This document shows, one piece after another, positions 1 through 7,585 of a stretch of 28,839 nucleotides of DNA. This DNA is from Anaerolineales bacterium UBA3001 (lineage in GTDB: Bacteria > Chloroflexota > Anaerolineae > Anaerolineales > UBA11657), in the NCBI GenBank assembly GCA_002346435.1, contig DDZT01000107.1, positions 1 through 28,839 of the forward strand. Reading direction: 5' to 3'. The notes under the pieces were generated by a model. The model searched no databases and had not been told where the DNA came from. It worked only from the letters and a program-made list of their open reading frames with translations. Numbering within the stretch: position 1 is the first letter of the stretch; every line of letters starts with the position of its first letter. A program made the position numbers and the translations under genes.

Positions 1-679
1 GTTCATCATAAATCTGATCATATGCAAGCTTCGACATAATGTCTAGCAAGTAAGGATCCTCGAAAATAAACACACCTTCATCATCTAGTACAGCATTTAA
101 TGCGCGTGCCAATTCGTTCAAATCTGGTATATGGCATAAAACGTTTGCTCCTACAACCAATTGAGCAAGGTTATAGTCGGAAACCAATTGACTAGCAAGA
201 TCAGAGTTGAAAAACTCAGATATGACTTGTAAGCCTTTACTTTTTGCAACCGCAGCCACGTTAGACGAAGGTTCTATACCAATAGTATTGGATGAATAGC
301 CAGATATTTTTTCAAGTAAAATACCGTCATTAGAGCCTATTTCTATAACTGACAAGTTTTCATCGTAGAAAATCTCGTTTGATATGATGTTGGCTAATTC
401 AGCAAAATGTTGGTCCATTACATGCGATATTGATGAAAAGTATGCATAATTGTCATGAAATAACATGTTTGGGTCTACAGTGTCAATTAATTGCACCATA
501 AAACAAGATTCGCAAAAACCGGTTGCCAAATTAAAAGTGTATTCTGGCTGTGATAACTGCTCAGATGATAGAAAAGCATTGGCAATAGGCATACTTCCCA
601 GATCTAAAAATGGGCGTACTGTTGATTGATCGCAAAGCCTACACGTATGATTATCTATGGACGACATAGGTCCGTTCAT
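1..679 (-). CDS. Sugar C-methyltransferase, zinc-binding N-terminal type (3' end cut by window edge)
   Basis: Only the first 226 residues are present; the C-terminus lies beyond base 1. Two CxxC pairs (Cys13/Cys16 and Cys56/Cys59) form the putative zinc-binding N-terminal domain of SAM-dependent NDP-sugar C-methyltransferases. They are followed by the family-like stretch LGSMPIANAF (residues 28-37) and a SAM-binding motif, EIGSNDG (113-119). The readable end, YDQIYDE, resembles the family's next conserved block. Known members methylate a keto-sugar carbon, often C3, of a dTDP-deoxysugar in the cytosol. I chose the ATG at 679 because a strong AGGAGGA Shine-Dalgarno (691-697) precedes it by 11 nt; an in-frame ATG four codons later has no such site. 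It follows the sugar aminotransferase gene by 118 nt with its own -10-like sequence, so the two may build one branched amino sugar. The family is firm; the methylated position is unknown. Confidence 0.88.
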   Translation of the reverse strand, partial: MNGPMSSIDNHTCRLCDQSTVRPFLDLGSMPIANAFLSSEQLSQPEYTFNLATGFCESCFMVQLIDTVDPNMLFHDNYAYFSSISHVMDQHFAELANIISNEIFYDENLSVIEIGSNDGILLEKISGYSSNTIGIEPSSNVAAVAKSKGLQVISEFFNSDLASQLVSDYNLAQLVVGANVLCHIPDLNELARALNAVLDDEGVFIFEDPYLLDIMSKLAYDQIYDE

Positions 680-690
680 AAAATTGATTT

Positions 691-710
691 TCCTCCTATT
701 CAGAATTATA
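691..710 (-). promoter_or_regulatory. Putative -10 box and strong ribosome binding site before the C-methyltransferase
   Basis: On the minus strand a perfect TATAAT (710-705) lies 26 nt before the ATG at 679, followed by the AGGAGGA Shine-Dalgarno (697-691). No convincing -35 hexamer sits 16-18 nt upstream, so promoter status is inferred from the -10 alone. The Shine-Dalgarno itself is clear. Confidence 0.4.
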
Positions 711-771
711 ACGTAATGCTTGGGTTAATTTATTGATCAAGCGGTCTTACTTGCCTAAAACAAACCCTTAC

Positions 772-789
772 AAAAAAAGTATGTTATAC
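772..789 (-). terminator. Weak terminator-like hairpin with T tract
   Basis: Just after the aminotransferase stop, the minus strand reads GTAT-AAC-ATAC followed by seven T. A 4-bp stem is very short for an intrinsic terminator. The T tract and its position between two genes, upstream of a -10-like box, are the only support. Confidence 0.25.
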
Positions 790-797
790 CTTCAATC

Positions 798-1916
798 CTA
801 CAAGCATTCACAATCTAGAACATTGTCTGACACGATATCTACCTCAGTAGACAACAATTCGGGATACATTGGTAAACTCAAAATTCTGTCAGCAACTTTC
901 TCGGTATTAGTTAATTTGCCAGACGAACCAACACGCCCTTGATAAGCAGGCTGCTTATGTACGGGAACTGGATAATGTATGCCAGTTCCTATTCCAAGAC
1001 CCAACAAATGTTTTCGTAACTCGTCACGTTTTGCTGTTTGTATTACATATTGATGATAAACATGTTGAACATCTTTTTGCACATATGGAATTTTAACAGG
1101 CGAATTATGCAACATTTTACAATATCTTTGAGCATGTAATCTTCGACGTTCATTTTCCGCATCAAGACTAGCTAATTTGACCCTGAGAATTGCAGCTTGC
1201 AATGGGTCCATCCGACTATTTATACCTGGGATATCACTTACATATCTTTCTGTCCAACCATATTCTCGTAATCTACGAACTTTATCTATCAGGTCTATAT
1301 CATCAGTAATGACAGCACCTGCATCACCTAAAGCACCAAGGTTTTTGGTTGGATAGAAACTAAAGGCACCCATATGACCCATAGTACCTACTCTACTCCC
1401 ATCCTTCGATGCGCCATGTGATTGAGCGCAATCTTCTATTACAAACAAATCATTTTTATCAGCAATTTTCCGTATCGATTCCATTTCTGCAGGATGACCA
1501 TAAATATGTACAGGGACTATAGCAGTAGCACGTCCATTGTAAGAGCTTAATACTGCAGTCTCTAGGCAATTGACGTCCATATTGTAAGTGTCTGGATCAA
1601 TGTCGACCAAAACAGCTTCAGCACCTGTACGCTCAATAGCAGCAACCGTAGCTACAGCCGTATGGCTAACTGTAAATACAATTGTATCAGGACCAACACC
1701 GCAGGCCCTCAATGCTAACTCAAGTGCATCTGTGCCAGAAGCAACACCAGCAGCATAATTAACACCTACATACTCGGCAAACTCCTTTTCAAATAATGAT
1801 ACTTCTTCCCCCATGATATATCTACCGCTATCAAGTACACGAGTTATGGCAACATCTATTTCAGACTTGTGAGCACAATAATTAGCATAAGGGTTAGTTT
1901 GGAGTATATCAACCAT
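798..1916 (-). CDS. DegT/DnrJ/EryC1/StrS-family sugar aminotransferase
   Basis: A 372-residue fold-type I PLP enzyme that transfers an amino group, usually from glutamate, to a keto-deoxy NDP-sugar in the cytosol. Visible marks are SGTDALELAL (60-69), the PLP-ring region VSHTAVATVAAIE (83-95), EDCAQSHGA with the cofactor-binding Asp (161-169), and FSFYPTKNLGALGD (185-198), in which Lys191 is the expected Schiff-base lysine. C-terminal GIGTGIHYPVPVHKQPAY is typical of the family, and the length is normal. The VSHTAVATVAAI stretch resembles enzymes making 3-amino-3,6-dideoxyhexoses (FdtB/QdtB-like), but I cannot fix the substrate from sequence alone. ATG at 1916 has GGAGAG about 10 nt upstream. 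It sits between the asparagine synthase gene (52 nt upstream) and the C-methyltransferase gene. Confidence 0.92.
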   Translation of the reverse strand: MVDILQTNPYANYCAHKSEIDVAITRVLDSGRYIMGEEVSLFEKEFAEYVGVNYAAGVASGTDALELALRACGVGPDTIVFTVSHTAVATVAAIERTGAEAVLVDIDPDTYNMDVNCLETAVLSSYNGRATAIVPVHIYGHPAEMESIRKIADKNDLFVIEDCAQSHGASKDGSRVGTMGHMGAFSFYPTKNLGALGDAGAVITDDIDLIDKVRRLREYGWTERYVSDIPGINSRMDPLQAAILRVKLASLDAENERRRLHAQRYCKMLHNSPVKIPYVQKDVQHVYHQYVIQTAKRDELRKHLLGLGIGTGIHYPVPVHKQPAYQGRVGSSGKLTNTEKVADRILSLPMYPELLSTEVDIVSDNVLDCECL

Positions 1917-1930
1917 TCATTTCACTCTCC

Positions 1931-1958
1931 ATTATATAGTGTGTAATCACTGTTACAC
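1931..1958 (-). promoter_or_regulatory. TATAAT box and 6-bp inverted repeat upstream of the aminotransferase
   Basis: The 52-nt gap holds GTGTAA-6 nt-TTACAC (1941-1958, perfect 6-bp arms) directly upstream of TATAAT (1936-1931) and the GGAGAG ribosome site. A TTGTCA further up is too far (23 nt) for a standard -35. It may be a weak promoter with an operator-like repeat, or simply a hairpin in the leader; evidence is positional only. Confidence 0.3.
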
Positions 1959-1968
1959 GTGACAAATA

Positions 1969-3882
1969 TCAATCTATAAATTCCCTTTGCCACAACTCAA
2001 GCATAAGTAGAGCCCATACTTTCATGTATGACTCTGTACCATTCTCAAAATCGCTACGCAACCTACTTACAGCACCCGAATCGAAAATGCCCCGTCTGCT
2101 TACCGTATCTGAAGACAAAGCCTCTGATACTATAGGCTCCAAATCATTGAGCATCCAGGAACCAACCGGCATAAAAAAACCCTGCTTTTTACGATTCAAA
2201 ATCTGTTTGGGCAATACGTCTTCTAACGTATCGGTTAATACAACTTTTGTCGGTCCAGCTAATTTCCCCACATACGAATTACCAAGCTTCATGGAAGATG
2301 GAATATTAGCAGCAAACTCCACCAATTTGTGATCAATTAACGGTACCCGTACTTCTAGAGAATGAGACATGCTTGTAGCATCAGTATCACGCAGCAGCAT
2401 ATGAGACATATATGATTTCAGTTCCAATCGAGTTACCTTCATAATGTAATCATGCTCATCGCAATTTAGATAATTATCAAGCAAATCAATACTCGGAACA
2501 ATGACGGACTGTCTTTCTAACATGCCTGATCTGTACAAAGCAGTTTTACTTTCCTCATTAAAAAGTGTCCTGGTACGCAAATAACGATTTAAGAAGCTAG
2601 ACTCTAACCACTCTGGAACCTCAGCTAGTGCAGGACGACCAGACAATTTTGACAGACCAGCAAAAAACGTGCGCCCTAGTGACTTAGCTACCTTAGGAGC
2701 ACGATTCCATGTTCTACTAATACTTTCGGCATTCATCAAATATCTGTACTGTCTATATCCTGCAAATAGCTCATCACCACCTAATCCAGATAATGCTACT
2801 TTTACATGATTAGATGTGGCTCGAGAAACTAAGTAAGTGTTCAAACCATCACCAGTAGGTTGATCCATAGCACAAACAAAATTGGATAGTTGTGCAGCTA
2901 CCTCTGTACCAGAGATGACAATTTCGTTATGCTCCGTGTCATACCGTTTAGCTACTAATTCAGCGTAATATCTCTCATCCATACTCTTTCCCGCAATGTC
3001 ATAACCCACTGAAAAAGTCTTCAGGCGGTCACCAGTCAGACGAGCCATCAACGCAACAACTGCTGAAGAATCCACTCCACCAGACAAAAATGCTCCTACA
3101 GGTACATCAGACACCATCCTTAGCTTGATTGATTCCTCTAATAGTCTGCGTAATTCCAGCTTAGTCTCAACCTCATCTAATTTAGTATATTGGCTATCAG
3201 ATGATGTCATTACAGGTAAATCCCAATACTGTTTAACAGAGACCGCGCCCTTCTCCCAAGTTAAACAATATCCTGGCAATAGAGAATGTACATTCTCTAT
3301 CATGGTAAGTGGAGGAGGAACAGCATAAAAGGTCAAATAATGATGCAAAGCTTGGTAGTTCATAGTAGGTGCTATCAAACCACTCGCTAAAATTGTTTTT
3401 AGCTCTGAACCCAATATCAAATCATCTCCAACCATGGACCAATAGAGAGGTTTTATACCTAAACGATCACGTGCTGCAAACAATTTTTGCTTTTTAACAT
3501 CCCAAATAAGAAAAGCAAACATGCCACGAAAACGTTCTACACAAGCATCTCCCCAATGTTGGTAAGCAGTCAAGATTACTTCAGTATCACTGTTCGACAA
3601 AAATGTATAGCCCAGTTTTTCCAGATCAGAGCGGATCTCAGGAAAATTGTATACCTCACCATTGTAAGTGATCGCAACTTCACGATTGTGGCTCAACATA
3701 GGCATATGTCCCGCCTCAGACAGATCAATGATTGCAAGTCGAGTGTTAACTAAAGTAACAGGTGTATGTGTAGTATCGATCCAGGTTCCACTATCATCGG
3801 GACCACGATGGTACATTCCTCGCGCTACACGATGAGCCAACTCCAAATCAGCTTTACCAATAACGCCAAATATGCCGCACAT
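1969..3882 (-). CDS. asnB: Glutamine-hydrolysing asparagine synthase (AsnB type)
   Basis: A 637-residue class II amidotransferase. The N-terminal glutaminase domain (about 1-215) starts MCGIFG, so Cys2 becomes the N-terminal nucleophile. It also carries NTRLAIID (47-54), YNGEVYN (73-79) and SDTEV (98-102). The synthetase domain begins near residue 240 with the ATP-pyrophosphatase loop SGGVDSS (267-273) and extends to the C-terminus. The frame stays open upstream to 3990, but a start there would bury the catalytic Cys2, so the ATG at 3882 is right. It lies 13 nt after the stop of the preceding membrane-protein gene and has no clear Shine-Dalgarno, which suggests translational coupling. AsnB homologues in polysaccharide loci are often assigned to amidation of sugar acids rather than asparagine supply; that role here is inference from context. 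Confidence 0.93.
   Translation of the reverse strand: MCGIFGVIGKADLELAHRVARGMYHRGPDDSGTWIDTTHTPVTLVNTRLAIIDLSEAGHMPMLSHNREVAITYNGEVYNFPEIRSDLEKLGYTFLSNSDTEVILTAYQHWGDACVERFRGMFAFLIWDVKKQKLFAARDRLGIKPLYWSMVGDDLILGSELKTILASGLIAPTMNYQALHHYLTFYAVPPPLTMIENVHSLLPGYCLTWEKGAVSVKQYWDLPVMTSSDSQYTKLDEVETKLELRRLLEESIKLRMVSDVPVGAFLSGGVDSSAVVALMARLTGDRLKTFSVGYDIAGKSMDERYYAELVAKRYDTEHNEIVISGTEVAAQLSNFVCAMDQPTGDGLNTYLVSRATSNHVKVALSGLGGDELFAGYRQYRYLMNAESISRTWNRAPKVAKSLGRTFFAGLSKLSGRPALAEVPEWLESSFLNRYLRTRTLFNEESKTALYRSGMLERQSVIVPSIDLLDNYLNCDEHDYIMKVTRLELKSYMSHMLLRDTDATSMSHSLEVRVPLIDHKLVEFAANIPSSMKLGNSYVGKLAGPTKVVLTDTLEDVLPKQILNRKKQGFFMPVGSWMLNDLEPIVSEALSSDTVSRRGIFDSGAVSRLRSDFENGTESYMKVWALLMLELWQREFID
3279..3300. 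repeat. 22-nt perfect palindrome inside asnB
   Basis: Bases 3279-3300 equal their own reverse complement, with 11-bp arms (left arm atagagaatgt) and no spacer. It codes for part of MIENVHSLLP in the asparagine synthase and keeps the reading frame. See the finding on inverted repeats. Confidence 0.9.
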
Positions 3883-3895
3883 TAGTTTTTCATAA

Positions 3896-5971
3896 TCAAA
3901 GATCTGTACAGGTCCATCGAATCTCCGAAGTACAATTAAAGTAAGGCAACTCCACTCGGAGCAACATCCATGTGTTTGCCATAAATACACACGCTACAAG
4001 TACAGCAATTATATACCTGCTAATTCTTTTACTTTTTAGAAGATCAATACCTCCTACACCAAGTAAAACTACCGGTATGATGGCAGGTAACAGAAAACGT
4101 GCAGTAGCATAATATAATGGAGAAGACCACTCGGCAGACACTTCCATACGAAGTAGGCCAACCCCAATATATAGTGCAGTAATTAATAACAATAGTAATG
4201 TAATATCTGACAACATAACTGGCTTCACCACTGACTGTAGCCATGCATAGCGCACCCACCCCACTACAGAAACCATTAGAAATCCAATAGCCACCACATA
4301 GTGCCAGCGCGCCAAACCAGGCCAATCACCACCAGCAAAGGAACCCCAGAAAGTAACAAACATGGCTCTTAATCCATCGATATAACCTACACTAGTACGT
4401 TCGAAATCATAGAAAGAAAACAATTGTCCATTTAGTCTATTGGCCCAAGTGCCAGATCCATATTTGCTCATTAAATAAAATGCTTCTTGTGGTACACCCA
4501 TCCAAGACTTTTCAGCTGATCCGTTCTTTATTAGATTGGTGAAACCGAATCCATTCCATTGACCACCAGATGCAGTACCATCGTCAAATACAGGTGGCTC
4601 ACCAGAGCCAGCAAATGATCCTTCTGCCAATACTACGTTGTCCCAAAAGAAGACTATGTGTTCTCGAGCGTACAATCTTAACGCTATCTGTGTAACACCT
4701 TCTGGTATTTTAGCTTCATGAGAGATGAACTGCCATCCATGTATCGAAGTAGAAATTTCCCCTTCCAAAATGTCTCGTCCCGAATTGTCATAAGTTAACA
4801 ATATATCGGGTGATCTAAAATCCCCTGCACCAGGCGCATAAACCCAAGCCCCAACAGTTACTATCTTACCTGCAAGATTGCTTGCAATATTTACAGGTAA
4901 ATATTGCAAGATAGCTTCAGGTTGGATGCTATCTTGCAAAGATGCACAATCAGGACCTCTAATTCCACCAAAATAACACTCTATTGAAGCAAAAGATATT
5001 AATCCTTTAGTATCAGAAATATCAGGCATATTGACATCAATAGACTTCGTATATTTACCATTGGCAAGCCGAGCTGGAGTACCATGAACAGAAATTGAAC
5101 CAGGATCTCTTTCCAAATACCAATGAGCCACACCAACTTTTTCAGGAGTATATGTACTATACCCTATGACAATTATTGTAAATACGAACAAAGAAGTCAG
5201 GAATAACCAGCGCCATCGAATACCAGTTTTACGCAGCAGCAACAATACCACTATCGGCAAAGGCACTATTGCTGTCATTTTGGTGAACAAACATGCCGCA
5301 ATCCCAAAACCAAGCCAGAACAACCTGGTTAGAGCATATCCTCGTACAGCAATATTGGCTGCAGCCAACAAAACCAAACCAACCGCTAGTAATGCTGGCC
5401 CTTCCGTCGAAACAGCACTAATGATGTTACTAACAGACGGCATTAATCCCACCAAAACTGCTGAAGCAATTGCTAGTCTATTATCTTTAAACAATAAATG
5501 AGCCAAACTATATACTACATATGTCAGTGCAACACCAATGCAAATTGCAAAGACTCTTCCAAACATTAGTCTAGATTGAACAGTGATTTCTGGTAGCAAC
5601 AACTGAATCAGACCATGTATAAAATAGACTCCACGCCCTCTGATTTTTCCGCTGCTAATTGGAAATGTAATGTGGTCTCTTGACTCAAAAAACTCAGGGC
5701 ATGAGGATCTATCCTCAAAACCTAATTCGCAAATACTATCTACTCGAGTACTAAACTTCATTAAGCTATTTGCATCCAAATCAGGGATCGATATACTCAT
5801 AGTTTCTGCCATTACCTTTGTGCTTTGTAATGAGCGAGCAAAATGAAACAGCTCATCTGGGAAACCACCCTTATTATCTGTTATGGGAGTAGCTCCAGCA
5901 CGTAACCCACATAGAGACACAAAACTAACTAACAAACCTAGAGCTATATAGTGAATTCTAATATTCTTCAA
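3896..5971 (-). CDS. DUF2142-like GT-C membrane protein with an inserted extracytoplasmic beta-sandwich
   Basis: A 691-residue membrane protein. Helix 1 (about 7-27) is followed by an extracytoplasmic loop holding GFPDELFHF (Asp39, Glu40, His43). This matches the PDE..H motif of DUF2142 and the acidic catalytic loop of GT-C glycosyltransferases that use polyprenyl-linked sugars. Hydrophobic helices fill about 113-272. Residues about 277-478 are hydrophilic and read like a carbohydrate-binding jelly roll: VTVGAWVYAPG (371-381), GWQFISHEAKIPEGV (412-426), FFWDNVVLAEG (441-451). Helices resume from about 535 to the end. The start is TTG at 5971, with AGGTG 5-6 nt upstream and a good signal-like N-terminus; no ATG fits. 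It probably decorates glycan on the outer face of the membrane; donor and acceptor are unknown. Confidence 0.75.
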   Translation of the reverse strand: MKNIRIHYIALGLLVSFVSLCGLRAGATPITDNKGGFPDELFHFARSLQSTKVMAETMSISIPDLDANSLMKFSTRVDSICELGFEDRSSCPEFFESRDHITFPISSGKIRGRGVYFIHGLIQLLLPEITVQSRLMFGRVFAICIGVALTYVVYSLAHLLFKDNRLAIASAVLVGLMPSVSNIISAVSTEGPALLAVGLVLLAAANIAVRGYALTRLFWLGFGIAACLFTKMTAIVPLPIVVLLLLRKTGIRWRWLFLTSLFVFTIIVIGYSTYTPEKVGVAHWYLERDPGSISVHGTPARLANGKYTKSIDVNMPDISDTKGLISFASIECYFGGIRGPDCASLQDSIQPEAILQYLPVNIASNLAGKIVTVGAWVYAPGAGDFRSPDILLTYDNSGRDILEGEISTSIHGWQFISHEAKIPEGVTQIALRLYAREHIVFFWDNVVLAEGSFAGSGEPPVFDDGTASGGQWNGFGFTNLIKNGSAEKSWMGVPQEAFYLMSKYGSGTWANRLNGQLFSFYDFERTSVGYIDGLRAMFVTFWGSFAGGDWPGLARWHYVVAIGFLMVSVVGWVRYAWLQSVVKPVMLSDITLLLLLITALYIGVGLLRMEVSAEWSSPLYYATARFLLPAIIPVVLLGVGGIDLLKSKRISRYIIAVLVACVFMANTWMLLRVELPYFNCTSEIRWTCTDL
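4871..4939. repeat. Three interlocking inverted repeats inside a coding sequence
   Basis: Three perfect hairpins share arms. Arms tgcaag/cttgca (4871-4876, 4881-4886) have a 4-nt loop. Arms cttgcaatatttac/gtaaatattgcaag (4881-4894, 4897-4910) give 14 bp with a 2-nt centre. Arms ttgcaagatagc/gctatcttgcaa (4904-4915, 4928-4939) give 12 bp with a 12-nt loop. Neighbouring hairpins use overlapping bases, so they exclude each other. All of it codes for the beta-sandwich insert of the DUF2142-like protein. Confidence 0.9.
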
Positions 5972-6021
5972 TGTATCACCTGATTATCACGCGCACAATC
6001 TAGCTACACCTCTATGGTAGA

Positions 6022-7524
6022 CTACCTAAACCTAACATACCGTATCCCCGCAAAACCTATAAATGAAAAAGTCGCTCCGAAAAGTAGTACAGAAATTGGA
6101 ATGGCATGTACAGGTCCGAGCAATATCTCACCTAATATCAAAGTCATACCAGATACTGCTGATGAGAAAAACAATTTCATTACCGAGCTGCCATCTAGAC
6201 GATACATCTTCTCAATATAGACCCCCACAACCAAGTTCAGTGTCAGATGAACAAAAACTATAGCAATAATTCCATCTCGAATGCCTACAAAAAATTGATG
6301 ATAACTGCTGTCCCATTGCGCAAATCGCAAACCGAAGGCAATCGAATACGCAATAAGCACAACAAATCCATCTGACAATAGTATTCTTCCAGAATGGAGT
6401 AATAGATTACGAAATGGTTTCAGCAGTCCTCCTGCTGCAACTTTACCAAGTGGACTTCCACGCTCAAATTCTAATTCTATTTTATAGCTCTCCACATAAT
6501 GTACTAGTGCATATGTACCTGCAAAAGACATAAGTCCTACTATCACAAGAGCGCTAAAAGGTAATCTCCAAAAGTCAAAATGTATAACTGCCACCAACGC
6601 CAACACTGCTGCCATTACAAGATACAAAGTTGTAACGCGCCGATGCCCCCAGCCAACCCGAAGCAGACGTTGATAATAATGTGTCCTATGAGCCTCTAGC
6701 ACCGGTTCTCCCTGTAATATCCTGCGCCCCAATGTCAATCCCGAATCAAGCAAGAAAATCCCAAGCAGCAAAACCCAAAAACCAAGTGATAAGCGTTCGC
6801 CACTGCGAGGAGCACCTATAACTGCCATACCAGCAAATATAAAACCTAACCAAATACTACCAACATCTCCCATAAACACACGCGCAGGTGGAAGATTGTG
6901 AAGCAGGAAACCTAATAATCCCCCTCCTAACGCAGCAGAAAGTAGCGCTATCCAATCAAGACCCACATTCATACTTAGCCATGCAACACTTAATGCAGCT
7001 ATCAGACTCTGTCCAGCAACTAATCCGTCCATACCATCCATAAAATTAAATGCATTGGACATACCCAATATCCACACAAAAGTTATTAGTATACCGAACC
7101 AACCTACATCTATAACTCCAAAACCTCCCGCACCAAAATACCGTAGATATCGCCCATATATTATGAGACCCAAAGCCGCCCAAATTTGGGCAACCAATCG
7201 AACTCTTGCTGGAATAGGACGATAATCATCAATAAAGCTAACAGCAGCGATAAACCAACCGGCAATAAGTAAAGCCCAATCTCCACGTCCCAACACAATG
7301 TCCATTTGTTGACCTACTACTAAGGCAACCAAAGGACTTAAAACCACAAATATCGCACCGCCGGCAACAGGAATAGATCCAATATGTGAACTGCGCACGT
7401 TGGGAACATCTATAAGTCCTATCCGAGGTGCTAATTGCCTAAACAACCAAGTAGCAGGCCATATCAACAAGAAGGCACTCACAAAACAAATAGCTAAAAT
7501 ATTTACGTCGATAACTTTTGGCAT
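6022..7524 (-). CDS. WecA/MraY-like polyprenyl-phosphate phosphoglycosyltransferase fused to a FlaA1/CapD-type membrane domain
   Basis: A 500-residue multi-pass protein. Residues 1 to about 345 form a WecA/TagO-type transferase that moves a sugar-1-phosphate from a UDP-sugar to polyprenyl phosphate. Marks are DVPNVRSSH (39-47), the Asp pair in FIDD (97-100), NAFNFMDGMDGL (157-168), LPPARVFMGDVGS (211-223) and EAHRTHYYQRL (277-287). WecA-type enzymes normally end near here. About 155 more residues follow: a short linker, then from about 375 a second membrane domain containing LLSDGFVVLIAYSIAFGLRF (382-401), VVGVYIEKMYR (432-442) and GFAGIRYVRFR at the very end. That pattern matches the N-terminal four-helix region of FlaA1/CapD dehydratases, which is usually joined to an SDR domain. 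Here the SDR is the separate gene just upstream. ATG at 7524 lacks a clear Shine-Dalgarno. The transferase call is firm, the fused domain probable. Confidence 0.88.
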   Translation of the reverse strand: MPKVIDVNILAICFVSAFLLIWPATWLFRQLAPRIGLIDVPNVRSSHIGSIPVAGGAIFVVLSPLVALVVGQQMDIVLGRGDWALLIAGWFIAAVSFIDDYRPIPARVRLVAQIWAALGLIIYGRYLRYFGAGGFGVIDVGWFGILITFVWILGMSNAFNFMDGMDGLVAGQSLIAALSVAWLSMNVGLDWIALLSAALGGGLLGFLLHNLPPARVFMGDVGSIWLGFIFAGMAVIGAPRSGERLSLGFWVLLLGIFLLDSGLTLGRRILQGEPVLEAHRTHYYQRLLRVGWGHRRVTTLYLVMAAVLALVAVIHFDFWRLPFSALVIVGLMSFAGTYALVHYVESYKIELEFERGSPLGKVAAGGLLKPFRNLLLHSGRILLSDGFVVLIAYSIAFGLRFAQWDSSYHQFFVGIRDGIIAIVFVHLTLNLVVGVYIEKMYRLDGSSVMKLFFSSAVSGMTLILGEILLGPVHAIPISVLLFGATFSFIGFAGIRYVRFR

Positions 7525-7585
7525 ATTATTAGATGTTTTATAAGCAAAAGAAGATGAGTCGTCTGTACCACATTGTTAATATCAA

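Noticed and set aside
942..989. Inverted repeats at 942-958 and 964-989 in the aminotransferase gene
   Set aside because: Arms are only 8 bp and encode conserved GTGIHYPVP and KQPAY residues; chance plus conservation explains them.
3883..3990. N-terminal extension of the asparagine synthase frame to 3990
   Set aside because: It would place 36 residues before MCGIFG and block the N-terminal Cys nucleophile; it also overlaps the end of the upstream gene in another frame.
4044..4325. 93-codon minus-strand frame inside the DUF2142-like gene
   Set aside because: It is in another frame of a long gene with clear membrane-protein coding; its aromatic/Cys-rich product looks like a frame shadow.
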